Shown here in pieces: positions 41,354 through 49,463 of a stretch of DNA of 64,000 nt. Both the position numbers and the translations under genes were made by a program. This stretch comes from Micromonospora siamensis. GTDB lineage: Bacteria; Actinomycetota; Actinomycetes; Mycobacteriales; Micromonosporaceae. The stretch's first letter is position 1. Each line of letters begins with the position of its first letter. The notes under the pieces are model-generated. The model had not been told where the DNA came from and did no database searches. It saw only the letters and a list, made by a program, of their open reading frames with translations. The stretch spans positions 2,108,001 through 2,172,000 of the forward strand of contig NZ_LT607751.1 in assembly GCF_900090305.1 (NCBI RefSeq). The letters are read 5' to 3'.

Positions 41354-41821
41354 GTGAGTGAGCTGCAGATCTGTCCCCGCCCGTTCGACTCGCCGGAGTC
41401 CCGGCGACTGATCGCCGCGACCCTGGCCGACCTCGGCGAGCGGTACGGCGGCAACGGCGACGAGACCCCCGTCGACCCGGCGGAGTTCGCCCCGCCGAAC
41501 GGCGAGTTCCTGATCGCGTACCTCGACGGCGAGCCGGTCGCCTGCGGCGGCTGGCGCAGCCACGGCGGCCCGGACGACGCCGCCGAGCTGAAGCGGATGT
41601 ACACCGCGCCGGCGGCCCGCGGCCGGGGCATCGCCCGGGCGCTGCTCGCCGCGGTCGAGCGCTCGGCCCGCGAGCAGGGTCGCAAGCGGGTCATCCTGGA
41701 GACCGGGGACAAGCAGCCCGAGGCGATCGCGCTCTACACCTCGGCCGGGTACGAGCCGATCCCGAACTTCGGCTACTACAAGGACGAACCGGGCTGTCTC
41801 TCCTACGGCCGCATCCTCTGA
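41354..41821 (+). CDS. GNAT-family N-acetyltransferase
   Basis: The protein has 155 residues. The acetyl-CoA loop is LKRMYTAPAARGRGIARALLAAVERSAREQG (motif A, R/QxxGxG/A as RGRGIA), and motif B is LETGDKQPEAIALYTSAGYEPI. The N-terminal half (FDSPESRRLIAATLADLGERYGGNGDETPVDP) is typical of small cytosolic GNATs. The acceptor is unknown. TACCCT-N7-GTG indicates a leaderless message. Two strong hairpins follow the stop. Confidence 0.92.
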   Translation: MSELQICPRPFDSPESRRLIAATLADLGERYGGNGDETPVDPAEFAPPNGEFLIAYLDGEPVACGGWRSHGGPDDAAELKRMYTAPAARGRGIARALLAAVERSAREQGRKRVILETGDKQPEAIALYTSAGYEPIPNFGYYKDEPGCLSYGRIL

Positions 41822-41830
41822 CCACGCCAC

Positions 41831-41900
41831 GCATCCCGGGGTGACGCCCCGGGATGCGGGCACGACGACAGCCGGCGGGCCCGAGGGACCCGCCGGCTGT
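41831..41900. terminator. Paired hairpins between convergent GNAT and rpmB
   Basis: GCATCCCGGGG/CCCCGGGATGC (41831-41857) and ACAGCCGGCGGG/CCCGCCGGCTGT (41868-41900) are perfect stems of 11 and 12 bp. They lie between the convergent stops, one for each direction. Confidence 0.75.
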
Positions 41901-41929
41901 GACGATGATCAGGCTGTGGCGCTACCGCG

Positions 41930-42121
41930 TCAGGCGCGGGTGACCTTGCCGGCCTTGATGCACGAGGTGCAGACCTGCATCTTCTTGGTGTTGCCGCCAC
42001 CGGCCGGGGTACGCACCGACTGGATGTTCGGGTTCCAGCGGCGGTTGGTCCGCCGGTGCGAGTGGGACACGTTGTGGCCGAAGCCCGGTCCCTTGCCACA
42101 GACGTCGCACACGCTAGCCAC
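41930..42121 (-). CDS. rpmB: 50S ribosomal protein bL28
   Basis: The protein has 63 residues. [33 protein letters not shown] is the L28 hallmark. Two CxxC pairs (CDVC and CTSC) make this the zinc-binding C+ form; actinobacteria often also carry a Zur-repressed C- paralogue. GTG 42121 has CAGGAG upstream. AACCTG-GT-CAGGTT (42177-42190) within a longer dyad lies about 60 nt upstream and overlaps a TAACCT -10-like box. Confidence 0.97.
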   Translation of the reverse strand: MASVCDVCGKGPGFGHNVSHSHRRTNRRWNPNIQSVRTPAGGGNTKKMQVCTSCIKAGKVTRA

Positions 42122-42173
42122 GGGATACTCCTGGGATTGATACGTTCATGAGGTCGCCGGCAGGCGCTGCCCG

Positions 42174-42194
42174 GGCAACCTGGTCAGGTTACCC
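42174..42194. promoter_or_regulatory. Dyad in the rpmB promoter region
   Basis: The block GGG-C-AACCTG-GT-CAGGTT-A-CCC is a near-perfect palindrome. On the minus strand it overlaps TAACCT, a possible rpmB -10, giving a leader of about 60 nt. Confidence 0.4.
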
Positions 42195-42323
42195 GATGAC
42201 CCCCGCGCCCGGCCAACCGGCCTGGTGGAGGCCGGTGCTGTGGGCGCGGTCACGCGCCCGTCCGGTCACCTTGGCGACCGGTGTCCCGTCCCTGCACAGA
42301 GGTCGTACGAAGGGACGCAGACC

Positions 42324-43256
42324 ATGAGGATAGTGCTCGCCGGAGCCTCCGGCACGATCGGGACCCCGCTGGTCCGCCGGCTCGTCGCCGCCGGCCACCA
42401 GGTGGTCGGCATCACCCGTACCGAGAGCAACGCCGCCCGGCTGGCGGGTGCCGGCGTGCGGCCGGTGGTCGCCGACGTGCTCGACCGGGACCGGCTGCTC
42501 GCCGCGGTCGACGGCCTCGGCGCCGACGCTGTGGTGCACGAGCTGACGGCGCTGCGCCGACCGCCGGTCCGACACGCCGACATGACCGCCACGAACACCC
42601 TGCGCACCACCGGCACGGCGAACCTGCTCGCGGTGGCCCGGGCGGTCGGCGCGCGGCGGTTCGTCGTCCAGTCGATGGTCTTCGGCTACGGCTACCGCGA
42701 CCACGGGGACCGGACGCTGACCGAGGACGACCCGTTCGGGGCGCCGGAACCGGGCGCCGCCGGGCGGCACATGGCCGCCATGCGCTCCGCCGAGGAGCAG
42801 GTGCGCGGCGCCACCGACCTGGCCGGGATCGCACTGCGCTACGGCCTGTTCTACGGCGCCGACCCGAGCACCCGGGCGACGGCCGGCATGCTGCGCCGGC
42901 GCCGCTTCCCGGTGCCCCGCTCGGGTGGCGGACTGGTCAACCTGGTCCTGGTCGACGACGCGGCGGCGGCCACCGTGGCGGCGCTGGAACGGGGGCGGCC
43001 CGGCGCGGCGTACAACGTGGTGGACGGGGCGCCGGTGCGCTGGGGCGACTGGCTGGACGAGATGGCCGCCGTCCTCGGCGCGCCCCGGCCGCCCCGGGTG
43101 CCGGGCGGGCTGCTGCGCGTCGTCCCGTACGCCCACCGGATCCTCACCACCTCGATGCGGGTCGACAACACCCGGGCCCGGGAGGAGCTGGGGTGGCGGC
43201 CGGCGGCGCCGGACCACCGGGCCGGCCTGCGCGGGTTGGCCGGGGCGCTGAGCTGA
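42324..43256 (+). CDS. NAD-dependent epimerase/dehydratase (extended SDR)
   Basis: The protein has 310 residues; ATG 42324 follows GAAGGGA. The Rossmann motif GASGTIGTPLVRRL (7-20) is followed by VVADVLDRDRL and VHELTAL. The usual active-site YxxxK is not clear: the region FVVQSMVFGYGYRDHGDRTLTEDD is followed by AAMRSAEEQV, so the Lys is replaced. RYGLFYGADP and AYNVVDGAPVRWGDW match the substrate domain of atypical or extended SDRs. Function is unassigned and no pathway partners are near. Confidence 0.85.
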   Translation: MRIVLAGASGTIGTPLVRRLVAAGHQVVGITRTESNAARLAGAGVRPVVADVLDRDRLLAAVDGLGADAVVHELTALRRPPVRHADMTATNTLRTTGTANLLAVARAVGARRFVVQSMVFGYGYRDHGDRTLTEDDPFGAPEPGAAGRHMAAMRSAEEQVRGATDLAGIALRYGLFYGADPSTRATAGMLRRRRFPVPRSGGGLVNLVLVDDAAAATVAALERGRPGAAYNVVDGAPVRWGDWLDEMAAVLGAPRPPRVPGGLLRVVPYAHRILTTSMRVDNTRAREELGWRPAAPDHRAGLRGLAGALS

Positions 43257-43355
43257 GCGGCGGTCGGGGTCGCCCGACGGGCCGGCGGCCAGCGACCGGT
43301 CGGTGACACGCCGGTGCCGTTCCGGGCGACCCCGGCGGCTGTCGGTGCGCGCCAG

Positions 43356-43361
43356 TAGGCT
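43356..43361 (+). promoter_or_regulatory. -10 element of leaderless DAK2 gene
   Basis: TAGGCT is followed by seven nt and the GTG start at 43369. No ribosome site is present. Confidence 0.5.
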
Positions 43362-43368
43362 TCTCGCC

Positions 43369-44994
43369 GTGCTGGAGACCCTCGACGCCGCCGCGGTGCG
43401 CCGCTGGTGCGCGAGCGGGCTGGCCGCGTTGCGCCGCCACCAGGGCGAGATCGACGACCTGAACGTCTACCCGGTGCCCGACGGGGACACCGGCACCAAC
43501 CTGGTGCTCACCCTGAACTCCGCCCAGCAGGCCCTGTCGATGGACCTGGAGACGCTGCCCGACGGCGCGGCCACCCCGCACGGGCACGCGCTGCGGCTGA
43601 TGGCCCGGGGCGCGTTGCTCGGCGCCCGGGGCAACTCCGGGGTGATCCTGTCGCAGATCCTGCGCGGCTTCGCCGACGTGCTCGCCGTCGCCCCGGCCGT
43701 CCGGGGCCGGCAGCTGGCCGCCGCGCTGCGCGCCGCCACCACCGCGGCCTACGCGGCGGTCGCCCGGCCGGTCGAGGGCACCCTGCTCAGCGTGGTGGCG
43801 GCCGCGGCGGGGGCCGCCGAGCAGACCGACAGCGACGACCTGCGTGCGGTCGCCCGGGCGGCGGCCGGGGGCGCGGCGACCGCGTTGGCGCGTACCCCGG
43901 AGCAGCTGCCGGCGCTGGCCCGGGCCGGGGTGGTCGACGCCGGTGGGCGGGGCCTGTGCCTGCTGCTGGACGCGCTGGTCGAGGTGGTCACGGGTGAGCT
44001 CCCCGAGCGGCCGGAGCCCGCGCCGCGCCGGGTCCGTCCGCCCGCCACGGCCGTCCGGGAGACCGGCTCTGACGCGTACGCCTACGAGGTGCAGTTCCTG
44101 CTCGACGCGGAGGCGGCGGCGGTGGACCGGCTGCGGGCCGAGCTGGCCGAGCTGGGCGACTCGCTGGTGGTGGTCGGCGACGGCGCGACCGACGCCGGCA
44201 CCAACACCTGGAACGTGCACGTGCACGTCAACGACGTGGGCGCGGCGGTCGAGGCCGGGGTGGTCGCCGGCCGGCCGTACCGGATCTCGGTGACCCGGTT
44301 CGCCGACCAGGTGGCGGCCCGGCCCGCGCCCGGTGCCCGGCCGGACGGCCGGGGTGCGGTGGTGGTCGCGCCCGGCACCGGCATCGCCGAGATCTTCGCC
44401 GGCGAGGGCGCGACCGTCGTCCCGGCGAACCCGTCCACCGGTGAGCTGCTGGACGCGATCCGGGCCACCGGGGCGGCCCGGGTGGTGGTGCTGCCCAACG
44501 ACCCGAACACCCAGGCCGTGGCGAACGCCGCCGCTCGCGAGGCGCACGCGCTCGGGGTCAAGGTGAGCGTGGTGCCCACCCGCTCCCCGGTGCAGGCCCT
44601 GGCGGCCCTCGCCGTCCGTGACCCGGAGCGCCGCTTCGAGGACGACGTGATCGCGATGGCCGAGGCCGCCGGTGCCTGCCGGTACGCGGAGGTCTGCCAG
44701 GCCTCGAAGGAGGCGCTGACGGTGGCCGGCCCGTGCCGGCCCGGGGACGTGCTGGCCCTGGTCGAGGGGGAGGTGCACCTGATCGGCGCCGATCTCGTCG
44801 ACACCTGCGCCGCCCTGCTGGACCGGATGCTCGGTGGTGGCGGCGAGCTGGTCACCCTGCTCTGCGGCGCCGACGCCCCGCAGGGGCTGGCCGACGCGGT
44901 ACGCGGGCACGTGCAGCGGCGCTGGCCGTTCGTCGAGGTGCAGGCGTACGAGGGTGGGCAGCCGCACTACCCGTTGCTGGTGGGGGTGGAATGA
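43369..44994 (+). CDS. DAK2-domain fatty-acid-kinase-like protein (FakA/YloV)
   Basis: The protein has 541 residues. The N-terminal DAK2 kinase domain has the metal-binding DDLNVYPVPDGDTGTNLVLTL and ARGNSGVILSQILRGFADVL, GTLLSVVAAAAGAAE and DAGGRGLCLLLDALVEVV. The C-terminal FakA part includes EVQFLLDAEAAAVDRLRAEL, DSLVVVGD, WNVHVHVNDVGAAVEAG, ILPN-like VVLPNDPNTQAVANAAA and VVPTRSPVQALAALAV. In Firmicutes FakA phosphorylates fatty acids bound by FakB (DegV); no DegV gene is visible here. It overlaps recG by four nt (ATGA), the order also found in Mycobacterium. Confidence 0.92.
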   Translation: MLETLDAAAVRRWCASGLAALRRHQGEIDDLNVYPVPDGDTGTNLVLTLNSAQQALSMDLETLPDGAATPHGHALRLMARGALLGARGNSGVILSQILRGFADVLAVAPAVRGRQLAAALRAATTAAYAAVARPVEGTLLSVVAAAAGAAEQTDSDDLRAVARAAAGGAATALARTPEQLPALARAGVVDAGGRGLCLLLDALVEVVTGELPERPEPAPRRVRPPATAVRETGSDAYAYEVQFLLDAEAAAVDRLRAELAELGDSLVVVGDGATDAGTNTWNVHVHVNDVGAAVEAGVVAGRPYRISVTRFADQVAARPAPGARPDGRGAVVVAPGTGIAEIFAGEGATVVPANPSTGELLDAIRATGAARVVVLPNDPNTQAVANAAAREAHALGVKVSVVPTRSPVQALAALAVRDPERRFEDDVIAMAEAAGACRYAEVCQASKEALTVAGPCRPGDVLALVEGEVHLIGADLVDTCAALLDRMLGGGGELVTLLCGADAPQGLADAVRGHVQRRWPFVEVQAYEGGQPHYPLLVGVE

Positions 44995-47201
44995 CGTCCA
45001 AGCCGTCCACGGTGGACACGCCGCTGAAGAAGCTGGTGGGGGAGAAGACCGCCAAGGCACTGGCGAGTCATCTCGACCTGCACACTGCCGGTGACCTGAT
45101 CTACCACTTCCCCCGCCGGTACGACGAGCGCGGCGAGCACACCGACATCCGTTCGCTGGACGTCGGCGAGCAGGTGACGGTGCTGGCCCAGGTGCAGCGC
45201 ACCGCGGTCCGACCGATGCGCCAGCGGCGCGGCAACCTGCTGGAGGTGACGGTCGGCGACGGGTCCGGCGGGATGCTGACGCTGACCTTCTTCGGCAACC
45301 AGGCGTGGCGGGAGCGGGAGCTGCGGCCGGGCCGGTGGGGCCTGTTCGCCGGCAAGGTCACCGAGTTCCGTGGCAAGCGCCAGCTCAACGGCCCGGAGTA
45401 CGTCCTGCTCGGCGAGGGCGGCGAGGGCGGCGAGGGCGAGGCGGCGGCCAACGAGGAGGTCGAGGAGTTCGCCGGCGCGCTGATCCCGGTCTATCCGGCC
45501 GCCGCGGCCGTGCCGACCTGGGTGATCGCCCGCTGCGTACGGGTGGTGCTGGACACCTTCACCCCGCCGGAGGATCCGCTGCCGGCGACCGTGCGGGCCA
45601 GCCGGAACCTGGTCGGCATCGGTGCCGCGCTGCGCGAGATCCACCGGCCGTCCAGCAAGGAGGAGCTGTACCGGGCCCGCCGCCGGCTCAAGTGGGACGA
45701 GGCGTTCGCCGTCCAGCTGACCCTGGTGCAGCGCAAGCGCCGGGCCGCCTCCTGGCCGGCGAAGGCCCGCCCGCCCAAGCCCGGTGGCCTGCTCGACGCG
45801 TTCGACGCCCGGCTGCCGTACGAGCTGACCGCCGGCCAGCGGGACGTCGCCGTGGAGATCGCCGCCGACCTGGCCGAGCCGCACCCGATGCATCGGCTGC
45901 TCCAGGGCGAGGTGGGTAGCGGCAAGACGGTGGTGGCGTTGCGGGCCATGCTCCAGGTGGTCGACGCCGGCGGGCAGGCGGCGCTGCTCGCCCCGACCGA
46001 GGTGCTGGCCGGCCAGCACTACCGGGGCGTGCTGGAGCTGCTCGGTCCGCTCGGCCGCGCCGGCGAGCTGGGCGCGGCCGACGACGCGACCAGGGTGGAG
46101 CTGGTTACCGGTTCACTGGGCGCGGCGGCCCGCCGTCGGGCGCTCGCCGAGGTCGCCGAGGGGCGGGCCGGCATCGTGCTGGGCACCCACGCGCTGCTCT
46201 ACGAGGGCGTGGACTTCGCCGACCTCGGGTTGGTGGTCGTCGACGAGCAGCACCGCTTCGGCGTGGAGCAGCGGGACGCGCTGCGCGCCAAGGCCGATCA
46301 GCCGCCGCACGTGCTGGTGATGACCGCGACGCCGATCCCGCGCACGGTGGCCATGACGGTCTACGGCGACCTGGAGACCTCCGTGCTGTCCCAGCTGCCG
46401 CAGGGGCGCTCACCGATCGCCTCGCACGTGGTCCCGGCCGCCGAGAAGCCGGCCTTTCTGGACCGGGCCTGGCGCCGGCTGCGCGAGGAGGTGGCCGCCG
46501 GGCACCAGGCGTACGTGGTCTGTCCGCGGATCGGGGAGGGCCCGCAGAGCGACGAGGAGCCGCCCCGGGAGGACGACAACGGCCGGCGTCCGCCGCTGGC
46601 GGTGACCGAGGTGGCGCCGCTGCTGGCCGAGGGGCCGCTGCACGGGCTGCGGATCGGGGTGCTGCACGGCCGGTTGCCGGCCGACGAGAAGGACGCGGTG
46701 ATGCGCTCCTTCGCGGACGGCGAGATCGACGTGCTGGTGGCGACCACCGTGGTCGAGGTCGGGGTGAACGTGCCCAACGCCACCGTGATGATCGTGCTGG
46801 ACGCCGACCGGTTCGGGGTCTCCCAGCTGCACCAGCTCCGCGGCCGGGTCGGCCGGGGCAGCGCGGCGGCCCTCTGCCTGCTGGTCAGCGAGGCGGCCGA
46901 GGGTTCGTCGGCGCGGGTACGACTGGACGCGGTGGCGTCCACCACGGACGGCTTCAAGCTGGCCGAGCTCGACCTGGAGCAGCGGCGCGAGGGTGACGTG
47001 CTGGGCGCGACCCAGTCCGGTCGCCGCTCCCACCTGCGGCTGCTGTCGCTGCTGCGGGACACCGACCTCATCCGGGACGCCCGAGCCGAGGCGGTCGTGC
47101 TGGTCGAGGAGGATCCCGACCTGTCCCGTCATCCGGCGCTGGCCGCCTCGGTGGCCGCCCTGGTCGACGAGGAACGCGCCGAATACCTGGAGAAGGGCTG
47201 A
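44991..47201 (+). CDS. recG: ATP-dependent DNA helicase RecG
   Basis: The protein has 736 residues. The N-terminal wedge/OB domain (DLIYHFPRRYDER, VTVLAQVQRTAVRPMRQRRGNLLEVTVGDGSG) precedes superfamily 2 motifs. These are LLQGEVGSGKT (Walker A), LAPTEVLAGQHY, DEQHRFGVEQR, MTATPIPRT, VVEVGVNVPNA and QLHQLRGRVGRG. The C-terminal TRG region (DGFKLAELDLEQRREGDVLGATQSG) is present. It remodels stalled replication forks and Holliday junctions. It is coupled to the DAK2 gene. Low-complexity and repetitive DNA follows the stop. Confidence 0.97.
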   Translation: MTSKPSTVDTPLKKLVGEKTAKALASHLDLHTAGDLIYHFPRRYDERGEHTDIRSLDVGEQVTVLAQVQRTAVRPMRQRRGNLLEVTVGDGSGGMLTLTFFGNQAWRERELRPGRWGLFAGKVTEFRGKRQLNGPEYVLLGEGGEGGEGEAAANEEVEEFAGALIPVYPAAAAVPTWVIARCVRVVLDTFTPPEDPLPATVRASRNLVGIGAALREIHRPSSKEELYRARRRLKWDEAFAVQLTLVQRKRRAASWPAKARPPKPGGLLDAFDARLPYELTAGQRDVAVEIAADLAEPHPMHRLLQGEVGSGKTVVALRAMLQVVDAGGQAALLAPTEVLAGQHYRGVLELLGPLGRAGELGAADDATRVELVTGSLGAAARRRALAEVAEGRAGIVLGTHALLYEGVDFADLGLVVVDEQHRFGVEQRDALRAKADQPPHVLVMTATPIPRTVAMTVYGDLETSVLSQLPQGRSPIASHVVPAAEKPAFLDRAWRRLREEVAAGHQAYVVCPRIGEGPQSDEEPPREDDNGRRPPLAVTEVAPLLAEGPLHGLRIGVLHGRLPADEKDAVMRSFADGEIDVLVATTVVEVGVNVPNATVMIVLDADRFGVSQLHQLRGRVGRGSAAALCLLVSEAAEGSSARVRLDAVASTTDGFKLAELDLEQRREGDVLGATQSGRRSHLRLLSLLRDTDLIRDARAEAVVLVEEDPDLSRHPALAASVAALVDEERAEYLEKG

Positions 47202-47251
47202 CCGGCTCGGACCCGACGGCCACGGTCGTGGCACCCTGCGCCGGCAACCCC

Positions 47252-47419
47252 GCCGCCGGCCCCCCGCCGCCGGCCCCCCGCCACCGGCCGCCCGCCGCCC
47301 CGCCGCGTCCGGCCGCCCGCCGCCCCGCCGCGTCCGGCCGCGCGACGTCCCGGCCGTCTGACGACGCGTCTACCCGGCCGTCTGACGACGTGTCTACCAG
47401 GCCGTCCGACGATCCGGTC
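47252..47419. repeat. Short direct repeats downstream of recG
   Basis: Three families lie end to end: GCCGCCGGCCCCCC twice (47252-47279); a 25-bp unit beginning GGCCGCCCGCC twice (47286-47335) plus a partial third; and a 24-bp unit beginning CGGCCGTCTGACGACG twice (47351-47398) plus a diverged third. Confidence 0.85.
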
Positions 47420-47540
47420 GCCTAGCGACCCAGCCGACGGGCACGGGCGCGTCGGGCATCCGTCCCCGCCCTCGACTCGCAGCCGGTGGGTCGGGCGGAC
47501 AGGCGCCGTGGACCGGCGCGCTGGTGGGCATGACTTTTTC

Positions 47541-47588
47541 GAGCGTGATGACTCTGAGGAATATTTATACCTGAGAGTCATCACGCTC
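47541..47588. repeat. 15-bp perfect inverted repeat, family element B
   Basis: GAGCGTGATGACTCT (47541-47555) pairs with AGAGTCATCACGCTC (47574-47588) around an 18-nt AT-rich loop. The nine outer bases on each side are identical to those of the element at 32943-32998, and both share a C-AGAGTCATCA core. A TTTTT run flanks it on the left. Confidence 0.85.
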
Positions 47589-47820
47589 CTCACCGAATCA
47601 CCGGTCCGCCGAGGACACACCCAGGCGAAACCCGGGCGCACGCCCGGGTTGAACGTCGGCGACTCTCATCCGCGCTGGCAGGCGCACGGGCAGCGGCGTC
47701 CTCGGTGCAAGGCGAGTGGGGCTGTCCGAGGGCGAGTAGGGGTGCCCTCCAGGGCGGGGGTGTCGGCGCGATCTGCCGTAGGTCGGGCTGGCCGCGTCAT
47801 GGTGTCGGGCAGTGCGCAAA

Positions 47821-47985
47821 CGGCGCGGGCACGGCCGGCGCGAGCATGGACGGCGAGGGCGCTGACGGCGCGGCCACGGACGGCGAGGGCGCTGACGGTG
47901 AGGGCGCGAACGGCGCGGCCACGGACGGCGAGGGCGCGAACGGCGAGGGCGCGAACGGCGAGGGCGCGAACGGCGAGGGCGCGCC
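47821..47985. repeat. 15-bp minisatellite, eleven units
   Basis: Eleven contiguous 15-bp units related to CGGCGAGGGCGCGAA fill exactly 165 bp. The last four are nearly identical; earlier units alternate with CGGCGCGGCCACGGA, which shows higher-order duplication. The final unit forms one arm of the terminator at 47975-48008. Confidence 0.92.
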
Positions 47986-48008
47986 GACCAGCCGGTCGGC
48001 GCGCCCTC
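47975..48008 (-). terminator. Terminator of the LPXTG gene
   Basis: GAGGGCGCGCCGACC and GGTCGGCGCGCCCTC form a perfect 15-bp stem with loop AGCC, 17 nt after the LPXTG-protein stop. There is no T-run. Confidence 0.7.
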
Positions 48009-48025
48009 GGGCGTCGTGCGGTGGA

Positions 48026-49102
48026 TCAGGCGGTGAAGCGGACCTTGCGGCGGCGGGCCACCACGAAGAGCGCCACGCCGGCGGCGAGCAGCACCGCGGC
48101 GCCCGCCACGATGCCGCCGGTCGCGGCACCGGTCAGCGGCAGGGTCGGGCCGTCCCCCTTGCCGCCGCCCGCGCCGGGGGCGCAGTCGGCCGGCTTCTCC
48201 CACGCCACGGCGTCGGCCGGGTCCGGCTTCTCACCGGGGAAGCTCGGGGTGATGGTCAGGCCCTCGTACGCCTCGAAGACGACCTCGGTCTTCTTGCCCG
48301 GCACCAGCTTGAGCTCCTTGGTGGCGCCCTTGTCGGTGGTGAAGACGATGGTGGCGGTCACCCCGTCGGCCGGGTTGTCGGCGGTGACGGCCAGCGCGTC
48401 ACAGGCGAAGATGATCTCGAAGACCGGGGCGTTCGGCTCCTCCGGCACCAGCGGGCCGGTCGGCTCGCTCGGCTGCGGGGTGGGGGCCGGCGAGGTCGGG
48501 ACCGGGGTGGTCGGCGCCGGGGTGCTCGGGGCGGGGCTGCTGGGCTCCTCGCTCGGCGAGGTGCTCGGCTCCGGGCTGGTGGTCTCCTCCGGGGTGCTCG
48601 GGCTCGGGGTGGCCTCGGGGCTCTGCGACGGCTCCGGGCTCTCCGACGGCTCGGGGCTGGTCGGCTCCGGGGTGGGGGTGCTGGTCGGCGCGCAGTCTCC
48701 GGAGAGGACGGCGACGCCCCGGGCGGTGTTGGTGATGTGCCGCTCGCCGCGCCACCATTCCGCGCTGATCTTCAGCACGGGCTTCTTGCCGGCCTTGACG
48801 ACCTGCTGGCCCTTCAGCTCACCATCGGTGGACTTCGGCAGCTCCGCGCCGGCGGCGATACCGACGATCTCGGTAGCGGACGGGGTCCAGACCTCGGTGA
48901 TCTTGCCGGCGAGGTCGCTCTCGCTGTTCTTGACGGTCCACTCGACGGAGAGGTCGCCGGACTCCAGCTTGCAGGCGGTGCCCGAGACGATCGAGTGGTG
49001 CGCGCTGGCGGGGGCGGCGAAGGCGGTCGCGGCGGCCACGCCGACCAGGGTCGCGCCGATGAGGGCGAGCGGTCGCCGCGGCGACAGCTTCGGACGGATC
49101 AC
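48026..49102 (-). CDS. LPXTG cell-wall-anchored surface protein
   Basis: The 358-residue product starts at GTG 49102 after CAGGAG. It has a signal peptide (about 1-34, cleaved after APASA), an N-terminal domain with two cysteines (GTACKLESGDLSVEWTVKNS, VLSGDC), and a Pro/Ser/Thr/Glu stalk (PTPEPTSPEPSESPEPSQSPE). A second domain (APVFEIIFACDALAVTADNPADG to PADCAP) follows. It ends with sortase motif LPLTG (321-325), a membrane helix and basic tail RRRKVRFTA. A sortase should link it to the cell wall; no sortase gene is in the window. The ligand is unknown. A minus-strand TTGACA (49296-49291) may be part of its promoter. Confidence 0.9.
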   Translation of the reverse strand: MIRPKLSPRRPLALIGATLVGVAAATAFAAPASAHHSIVSGTACKLESGDLSVEWTVKNSESDLAGKITEVWTPSATEIVGIAAGAELPKSTDGELKGQQVVKAGKKPVLKISAEWWRGERHITNTARGVAVLSGDCAPTSTPTPEPTSPEPSESPEPSQSPEATPSPSTPEETTSPEPSTSPSEEPSSPAPSTPAPTTPVPTSPAPTPQPSEPTGPLVPEEPNAPVFEIIFACDALAVTADNPADGVTATIVFTTDKGATKELKLVPGKKTEVVFEAYEGLTITPSFPGEKPDPADAVAWEKPADCAPGAGGGKGDGPTLPLTGAATGGIVAGAAVLLAAGVALFVVARRRKVRFTA

Positions 49103-49381
49103 GGGTACTCCTGGGGTGAAGGGCTTCGAGTGGCGTGGGCTGAGGCCGACGGTCGCCTGCGGGGAGTGTTGCGGCCCGCGGCGGCGCCTCGCCGACGCCG
49201 TGTGCCGGCGGACCTCCCCACCGACACCCGGGAGACCCTAGCGAGAACGCCCCTCGCGTCACAGCGCTCAGTGGCCACTAAGGATGATGTTGTCAATTCG
49301 TGATCATTGATAGGCGTAGCGTCACCGAAACCTCGCCGCAGGCACACGCCCCGTGTTCGTCGACCCGGACGGAACGTCGCG

Positions 49382-49387
49382 TAGCGT
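49382..49387 (+). promoter_or_regulatory. -10 element upstream of the rsmD micro-ORF
   Basis: TAGCGT is followed by seven nt and GTG 49395, the leaderless spacing seen in several genes of this window. Confidence 0.45.
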
Positions 49388-49394
49388 CACGGGG

Positions 49395-49463
49395 GTGAGT
49401 GAGCACCTCGACCGGGCCGGCCGAACGGCCCAGACGGTCCCGGCCGGCGGGAGGAGCGCGTGA
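49395..49463 (+). CDS. 22-residue leaderless micro-ORF coupled to rsmD
   Basis: GTG 49395 opens a 22-codon frame ([20 protein letters not shown], then SA). Its TGA (49461-49463) overlaps the rsmD GTG (49460) as GTGA. TAGCGT seven nt upstream would start transcription at the first base of the frame. The peptide is not recognised. It may act mainly as a translational coupler for rsmD. Confidence 0.45.
   Translation: MSEHLDRAGRTAQTVPAGGRSA

Larger units (their letters stand above)
47202..47820. other. Repeat-rich intergenic region after recG
   Basis: This stretch holds no gene I can support. It carries GC-rich direct repeats at 47252-47419 and a palindromic element at 47541-47588. Long open frames crossing it lack family features. 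Confidence 0.65.

Noticed and set aside
47821-47985. CRISPR-like array
   Set aside because: Units are 15 bp, contiguous and without unique spacers, and no cas genes are present; this is a minisatellite.
47508-49303. Long plus-strand frames running through the minisatellite and antisense to the LPXTG gene
   Set aside because: They depend on the repeat and on the antisense of a protein with signal peptide and LPLTG anchor; no ribosome site or family match was seen.
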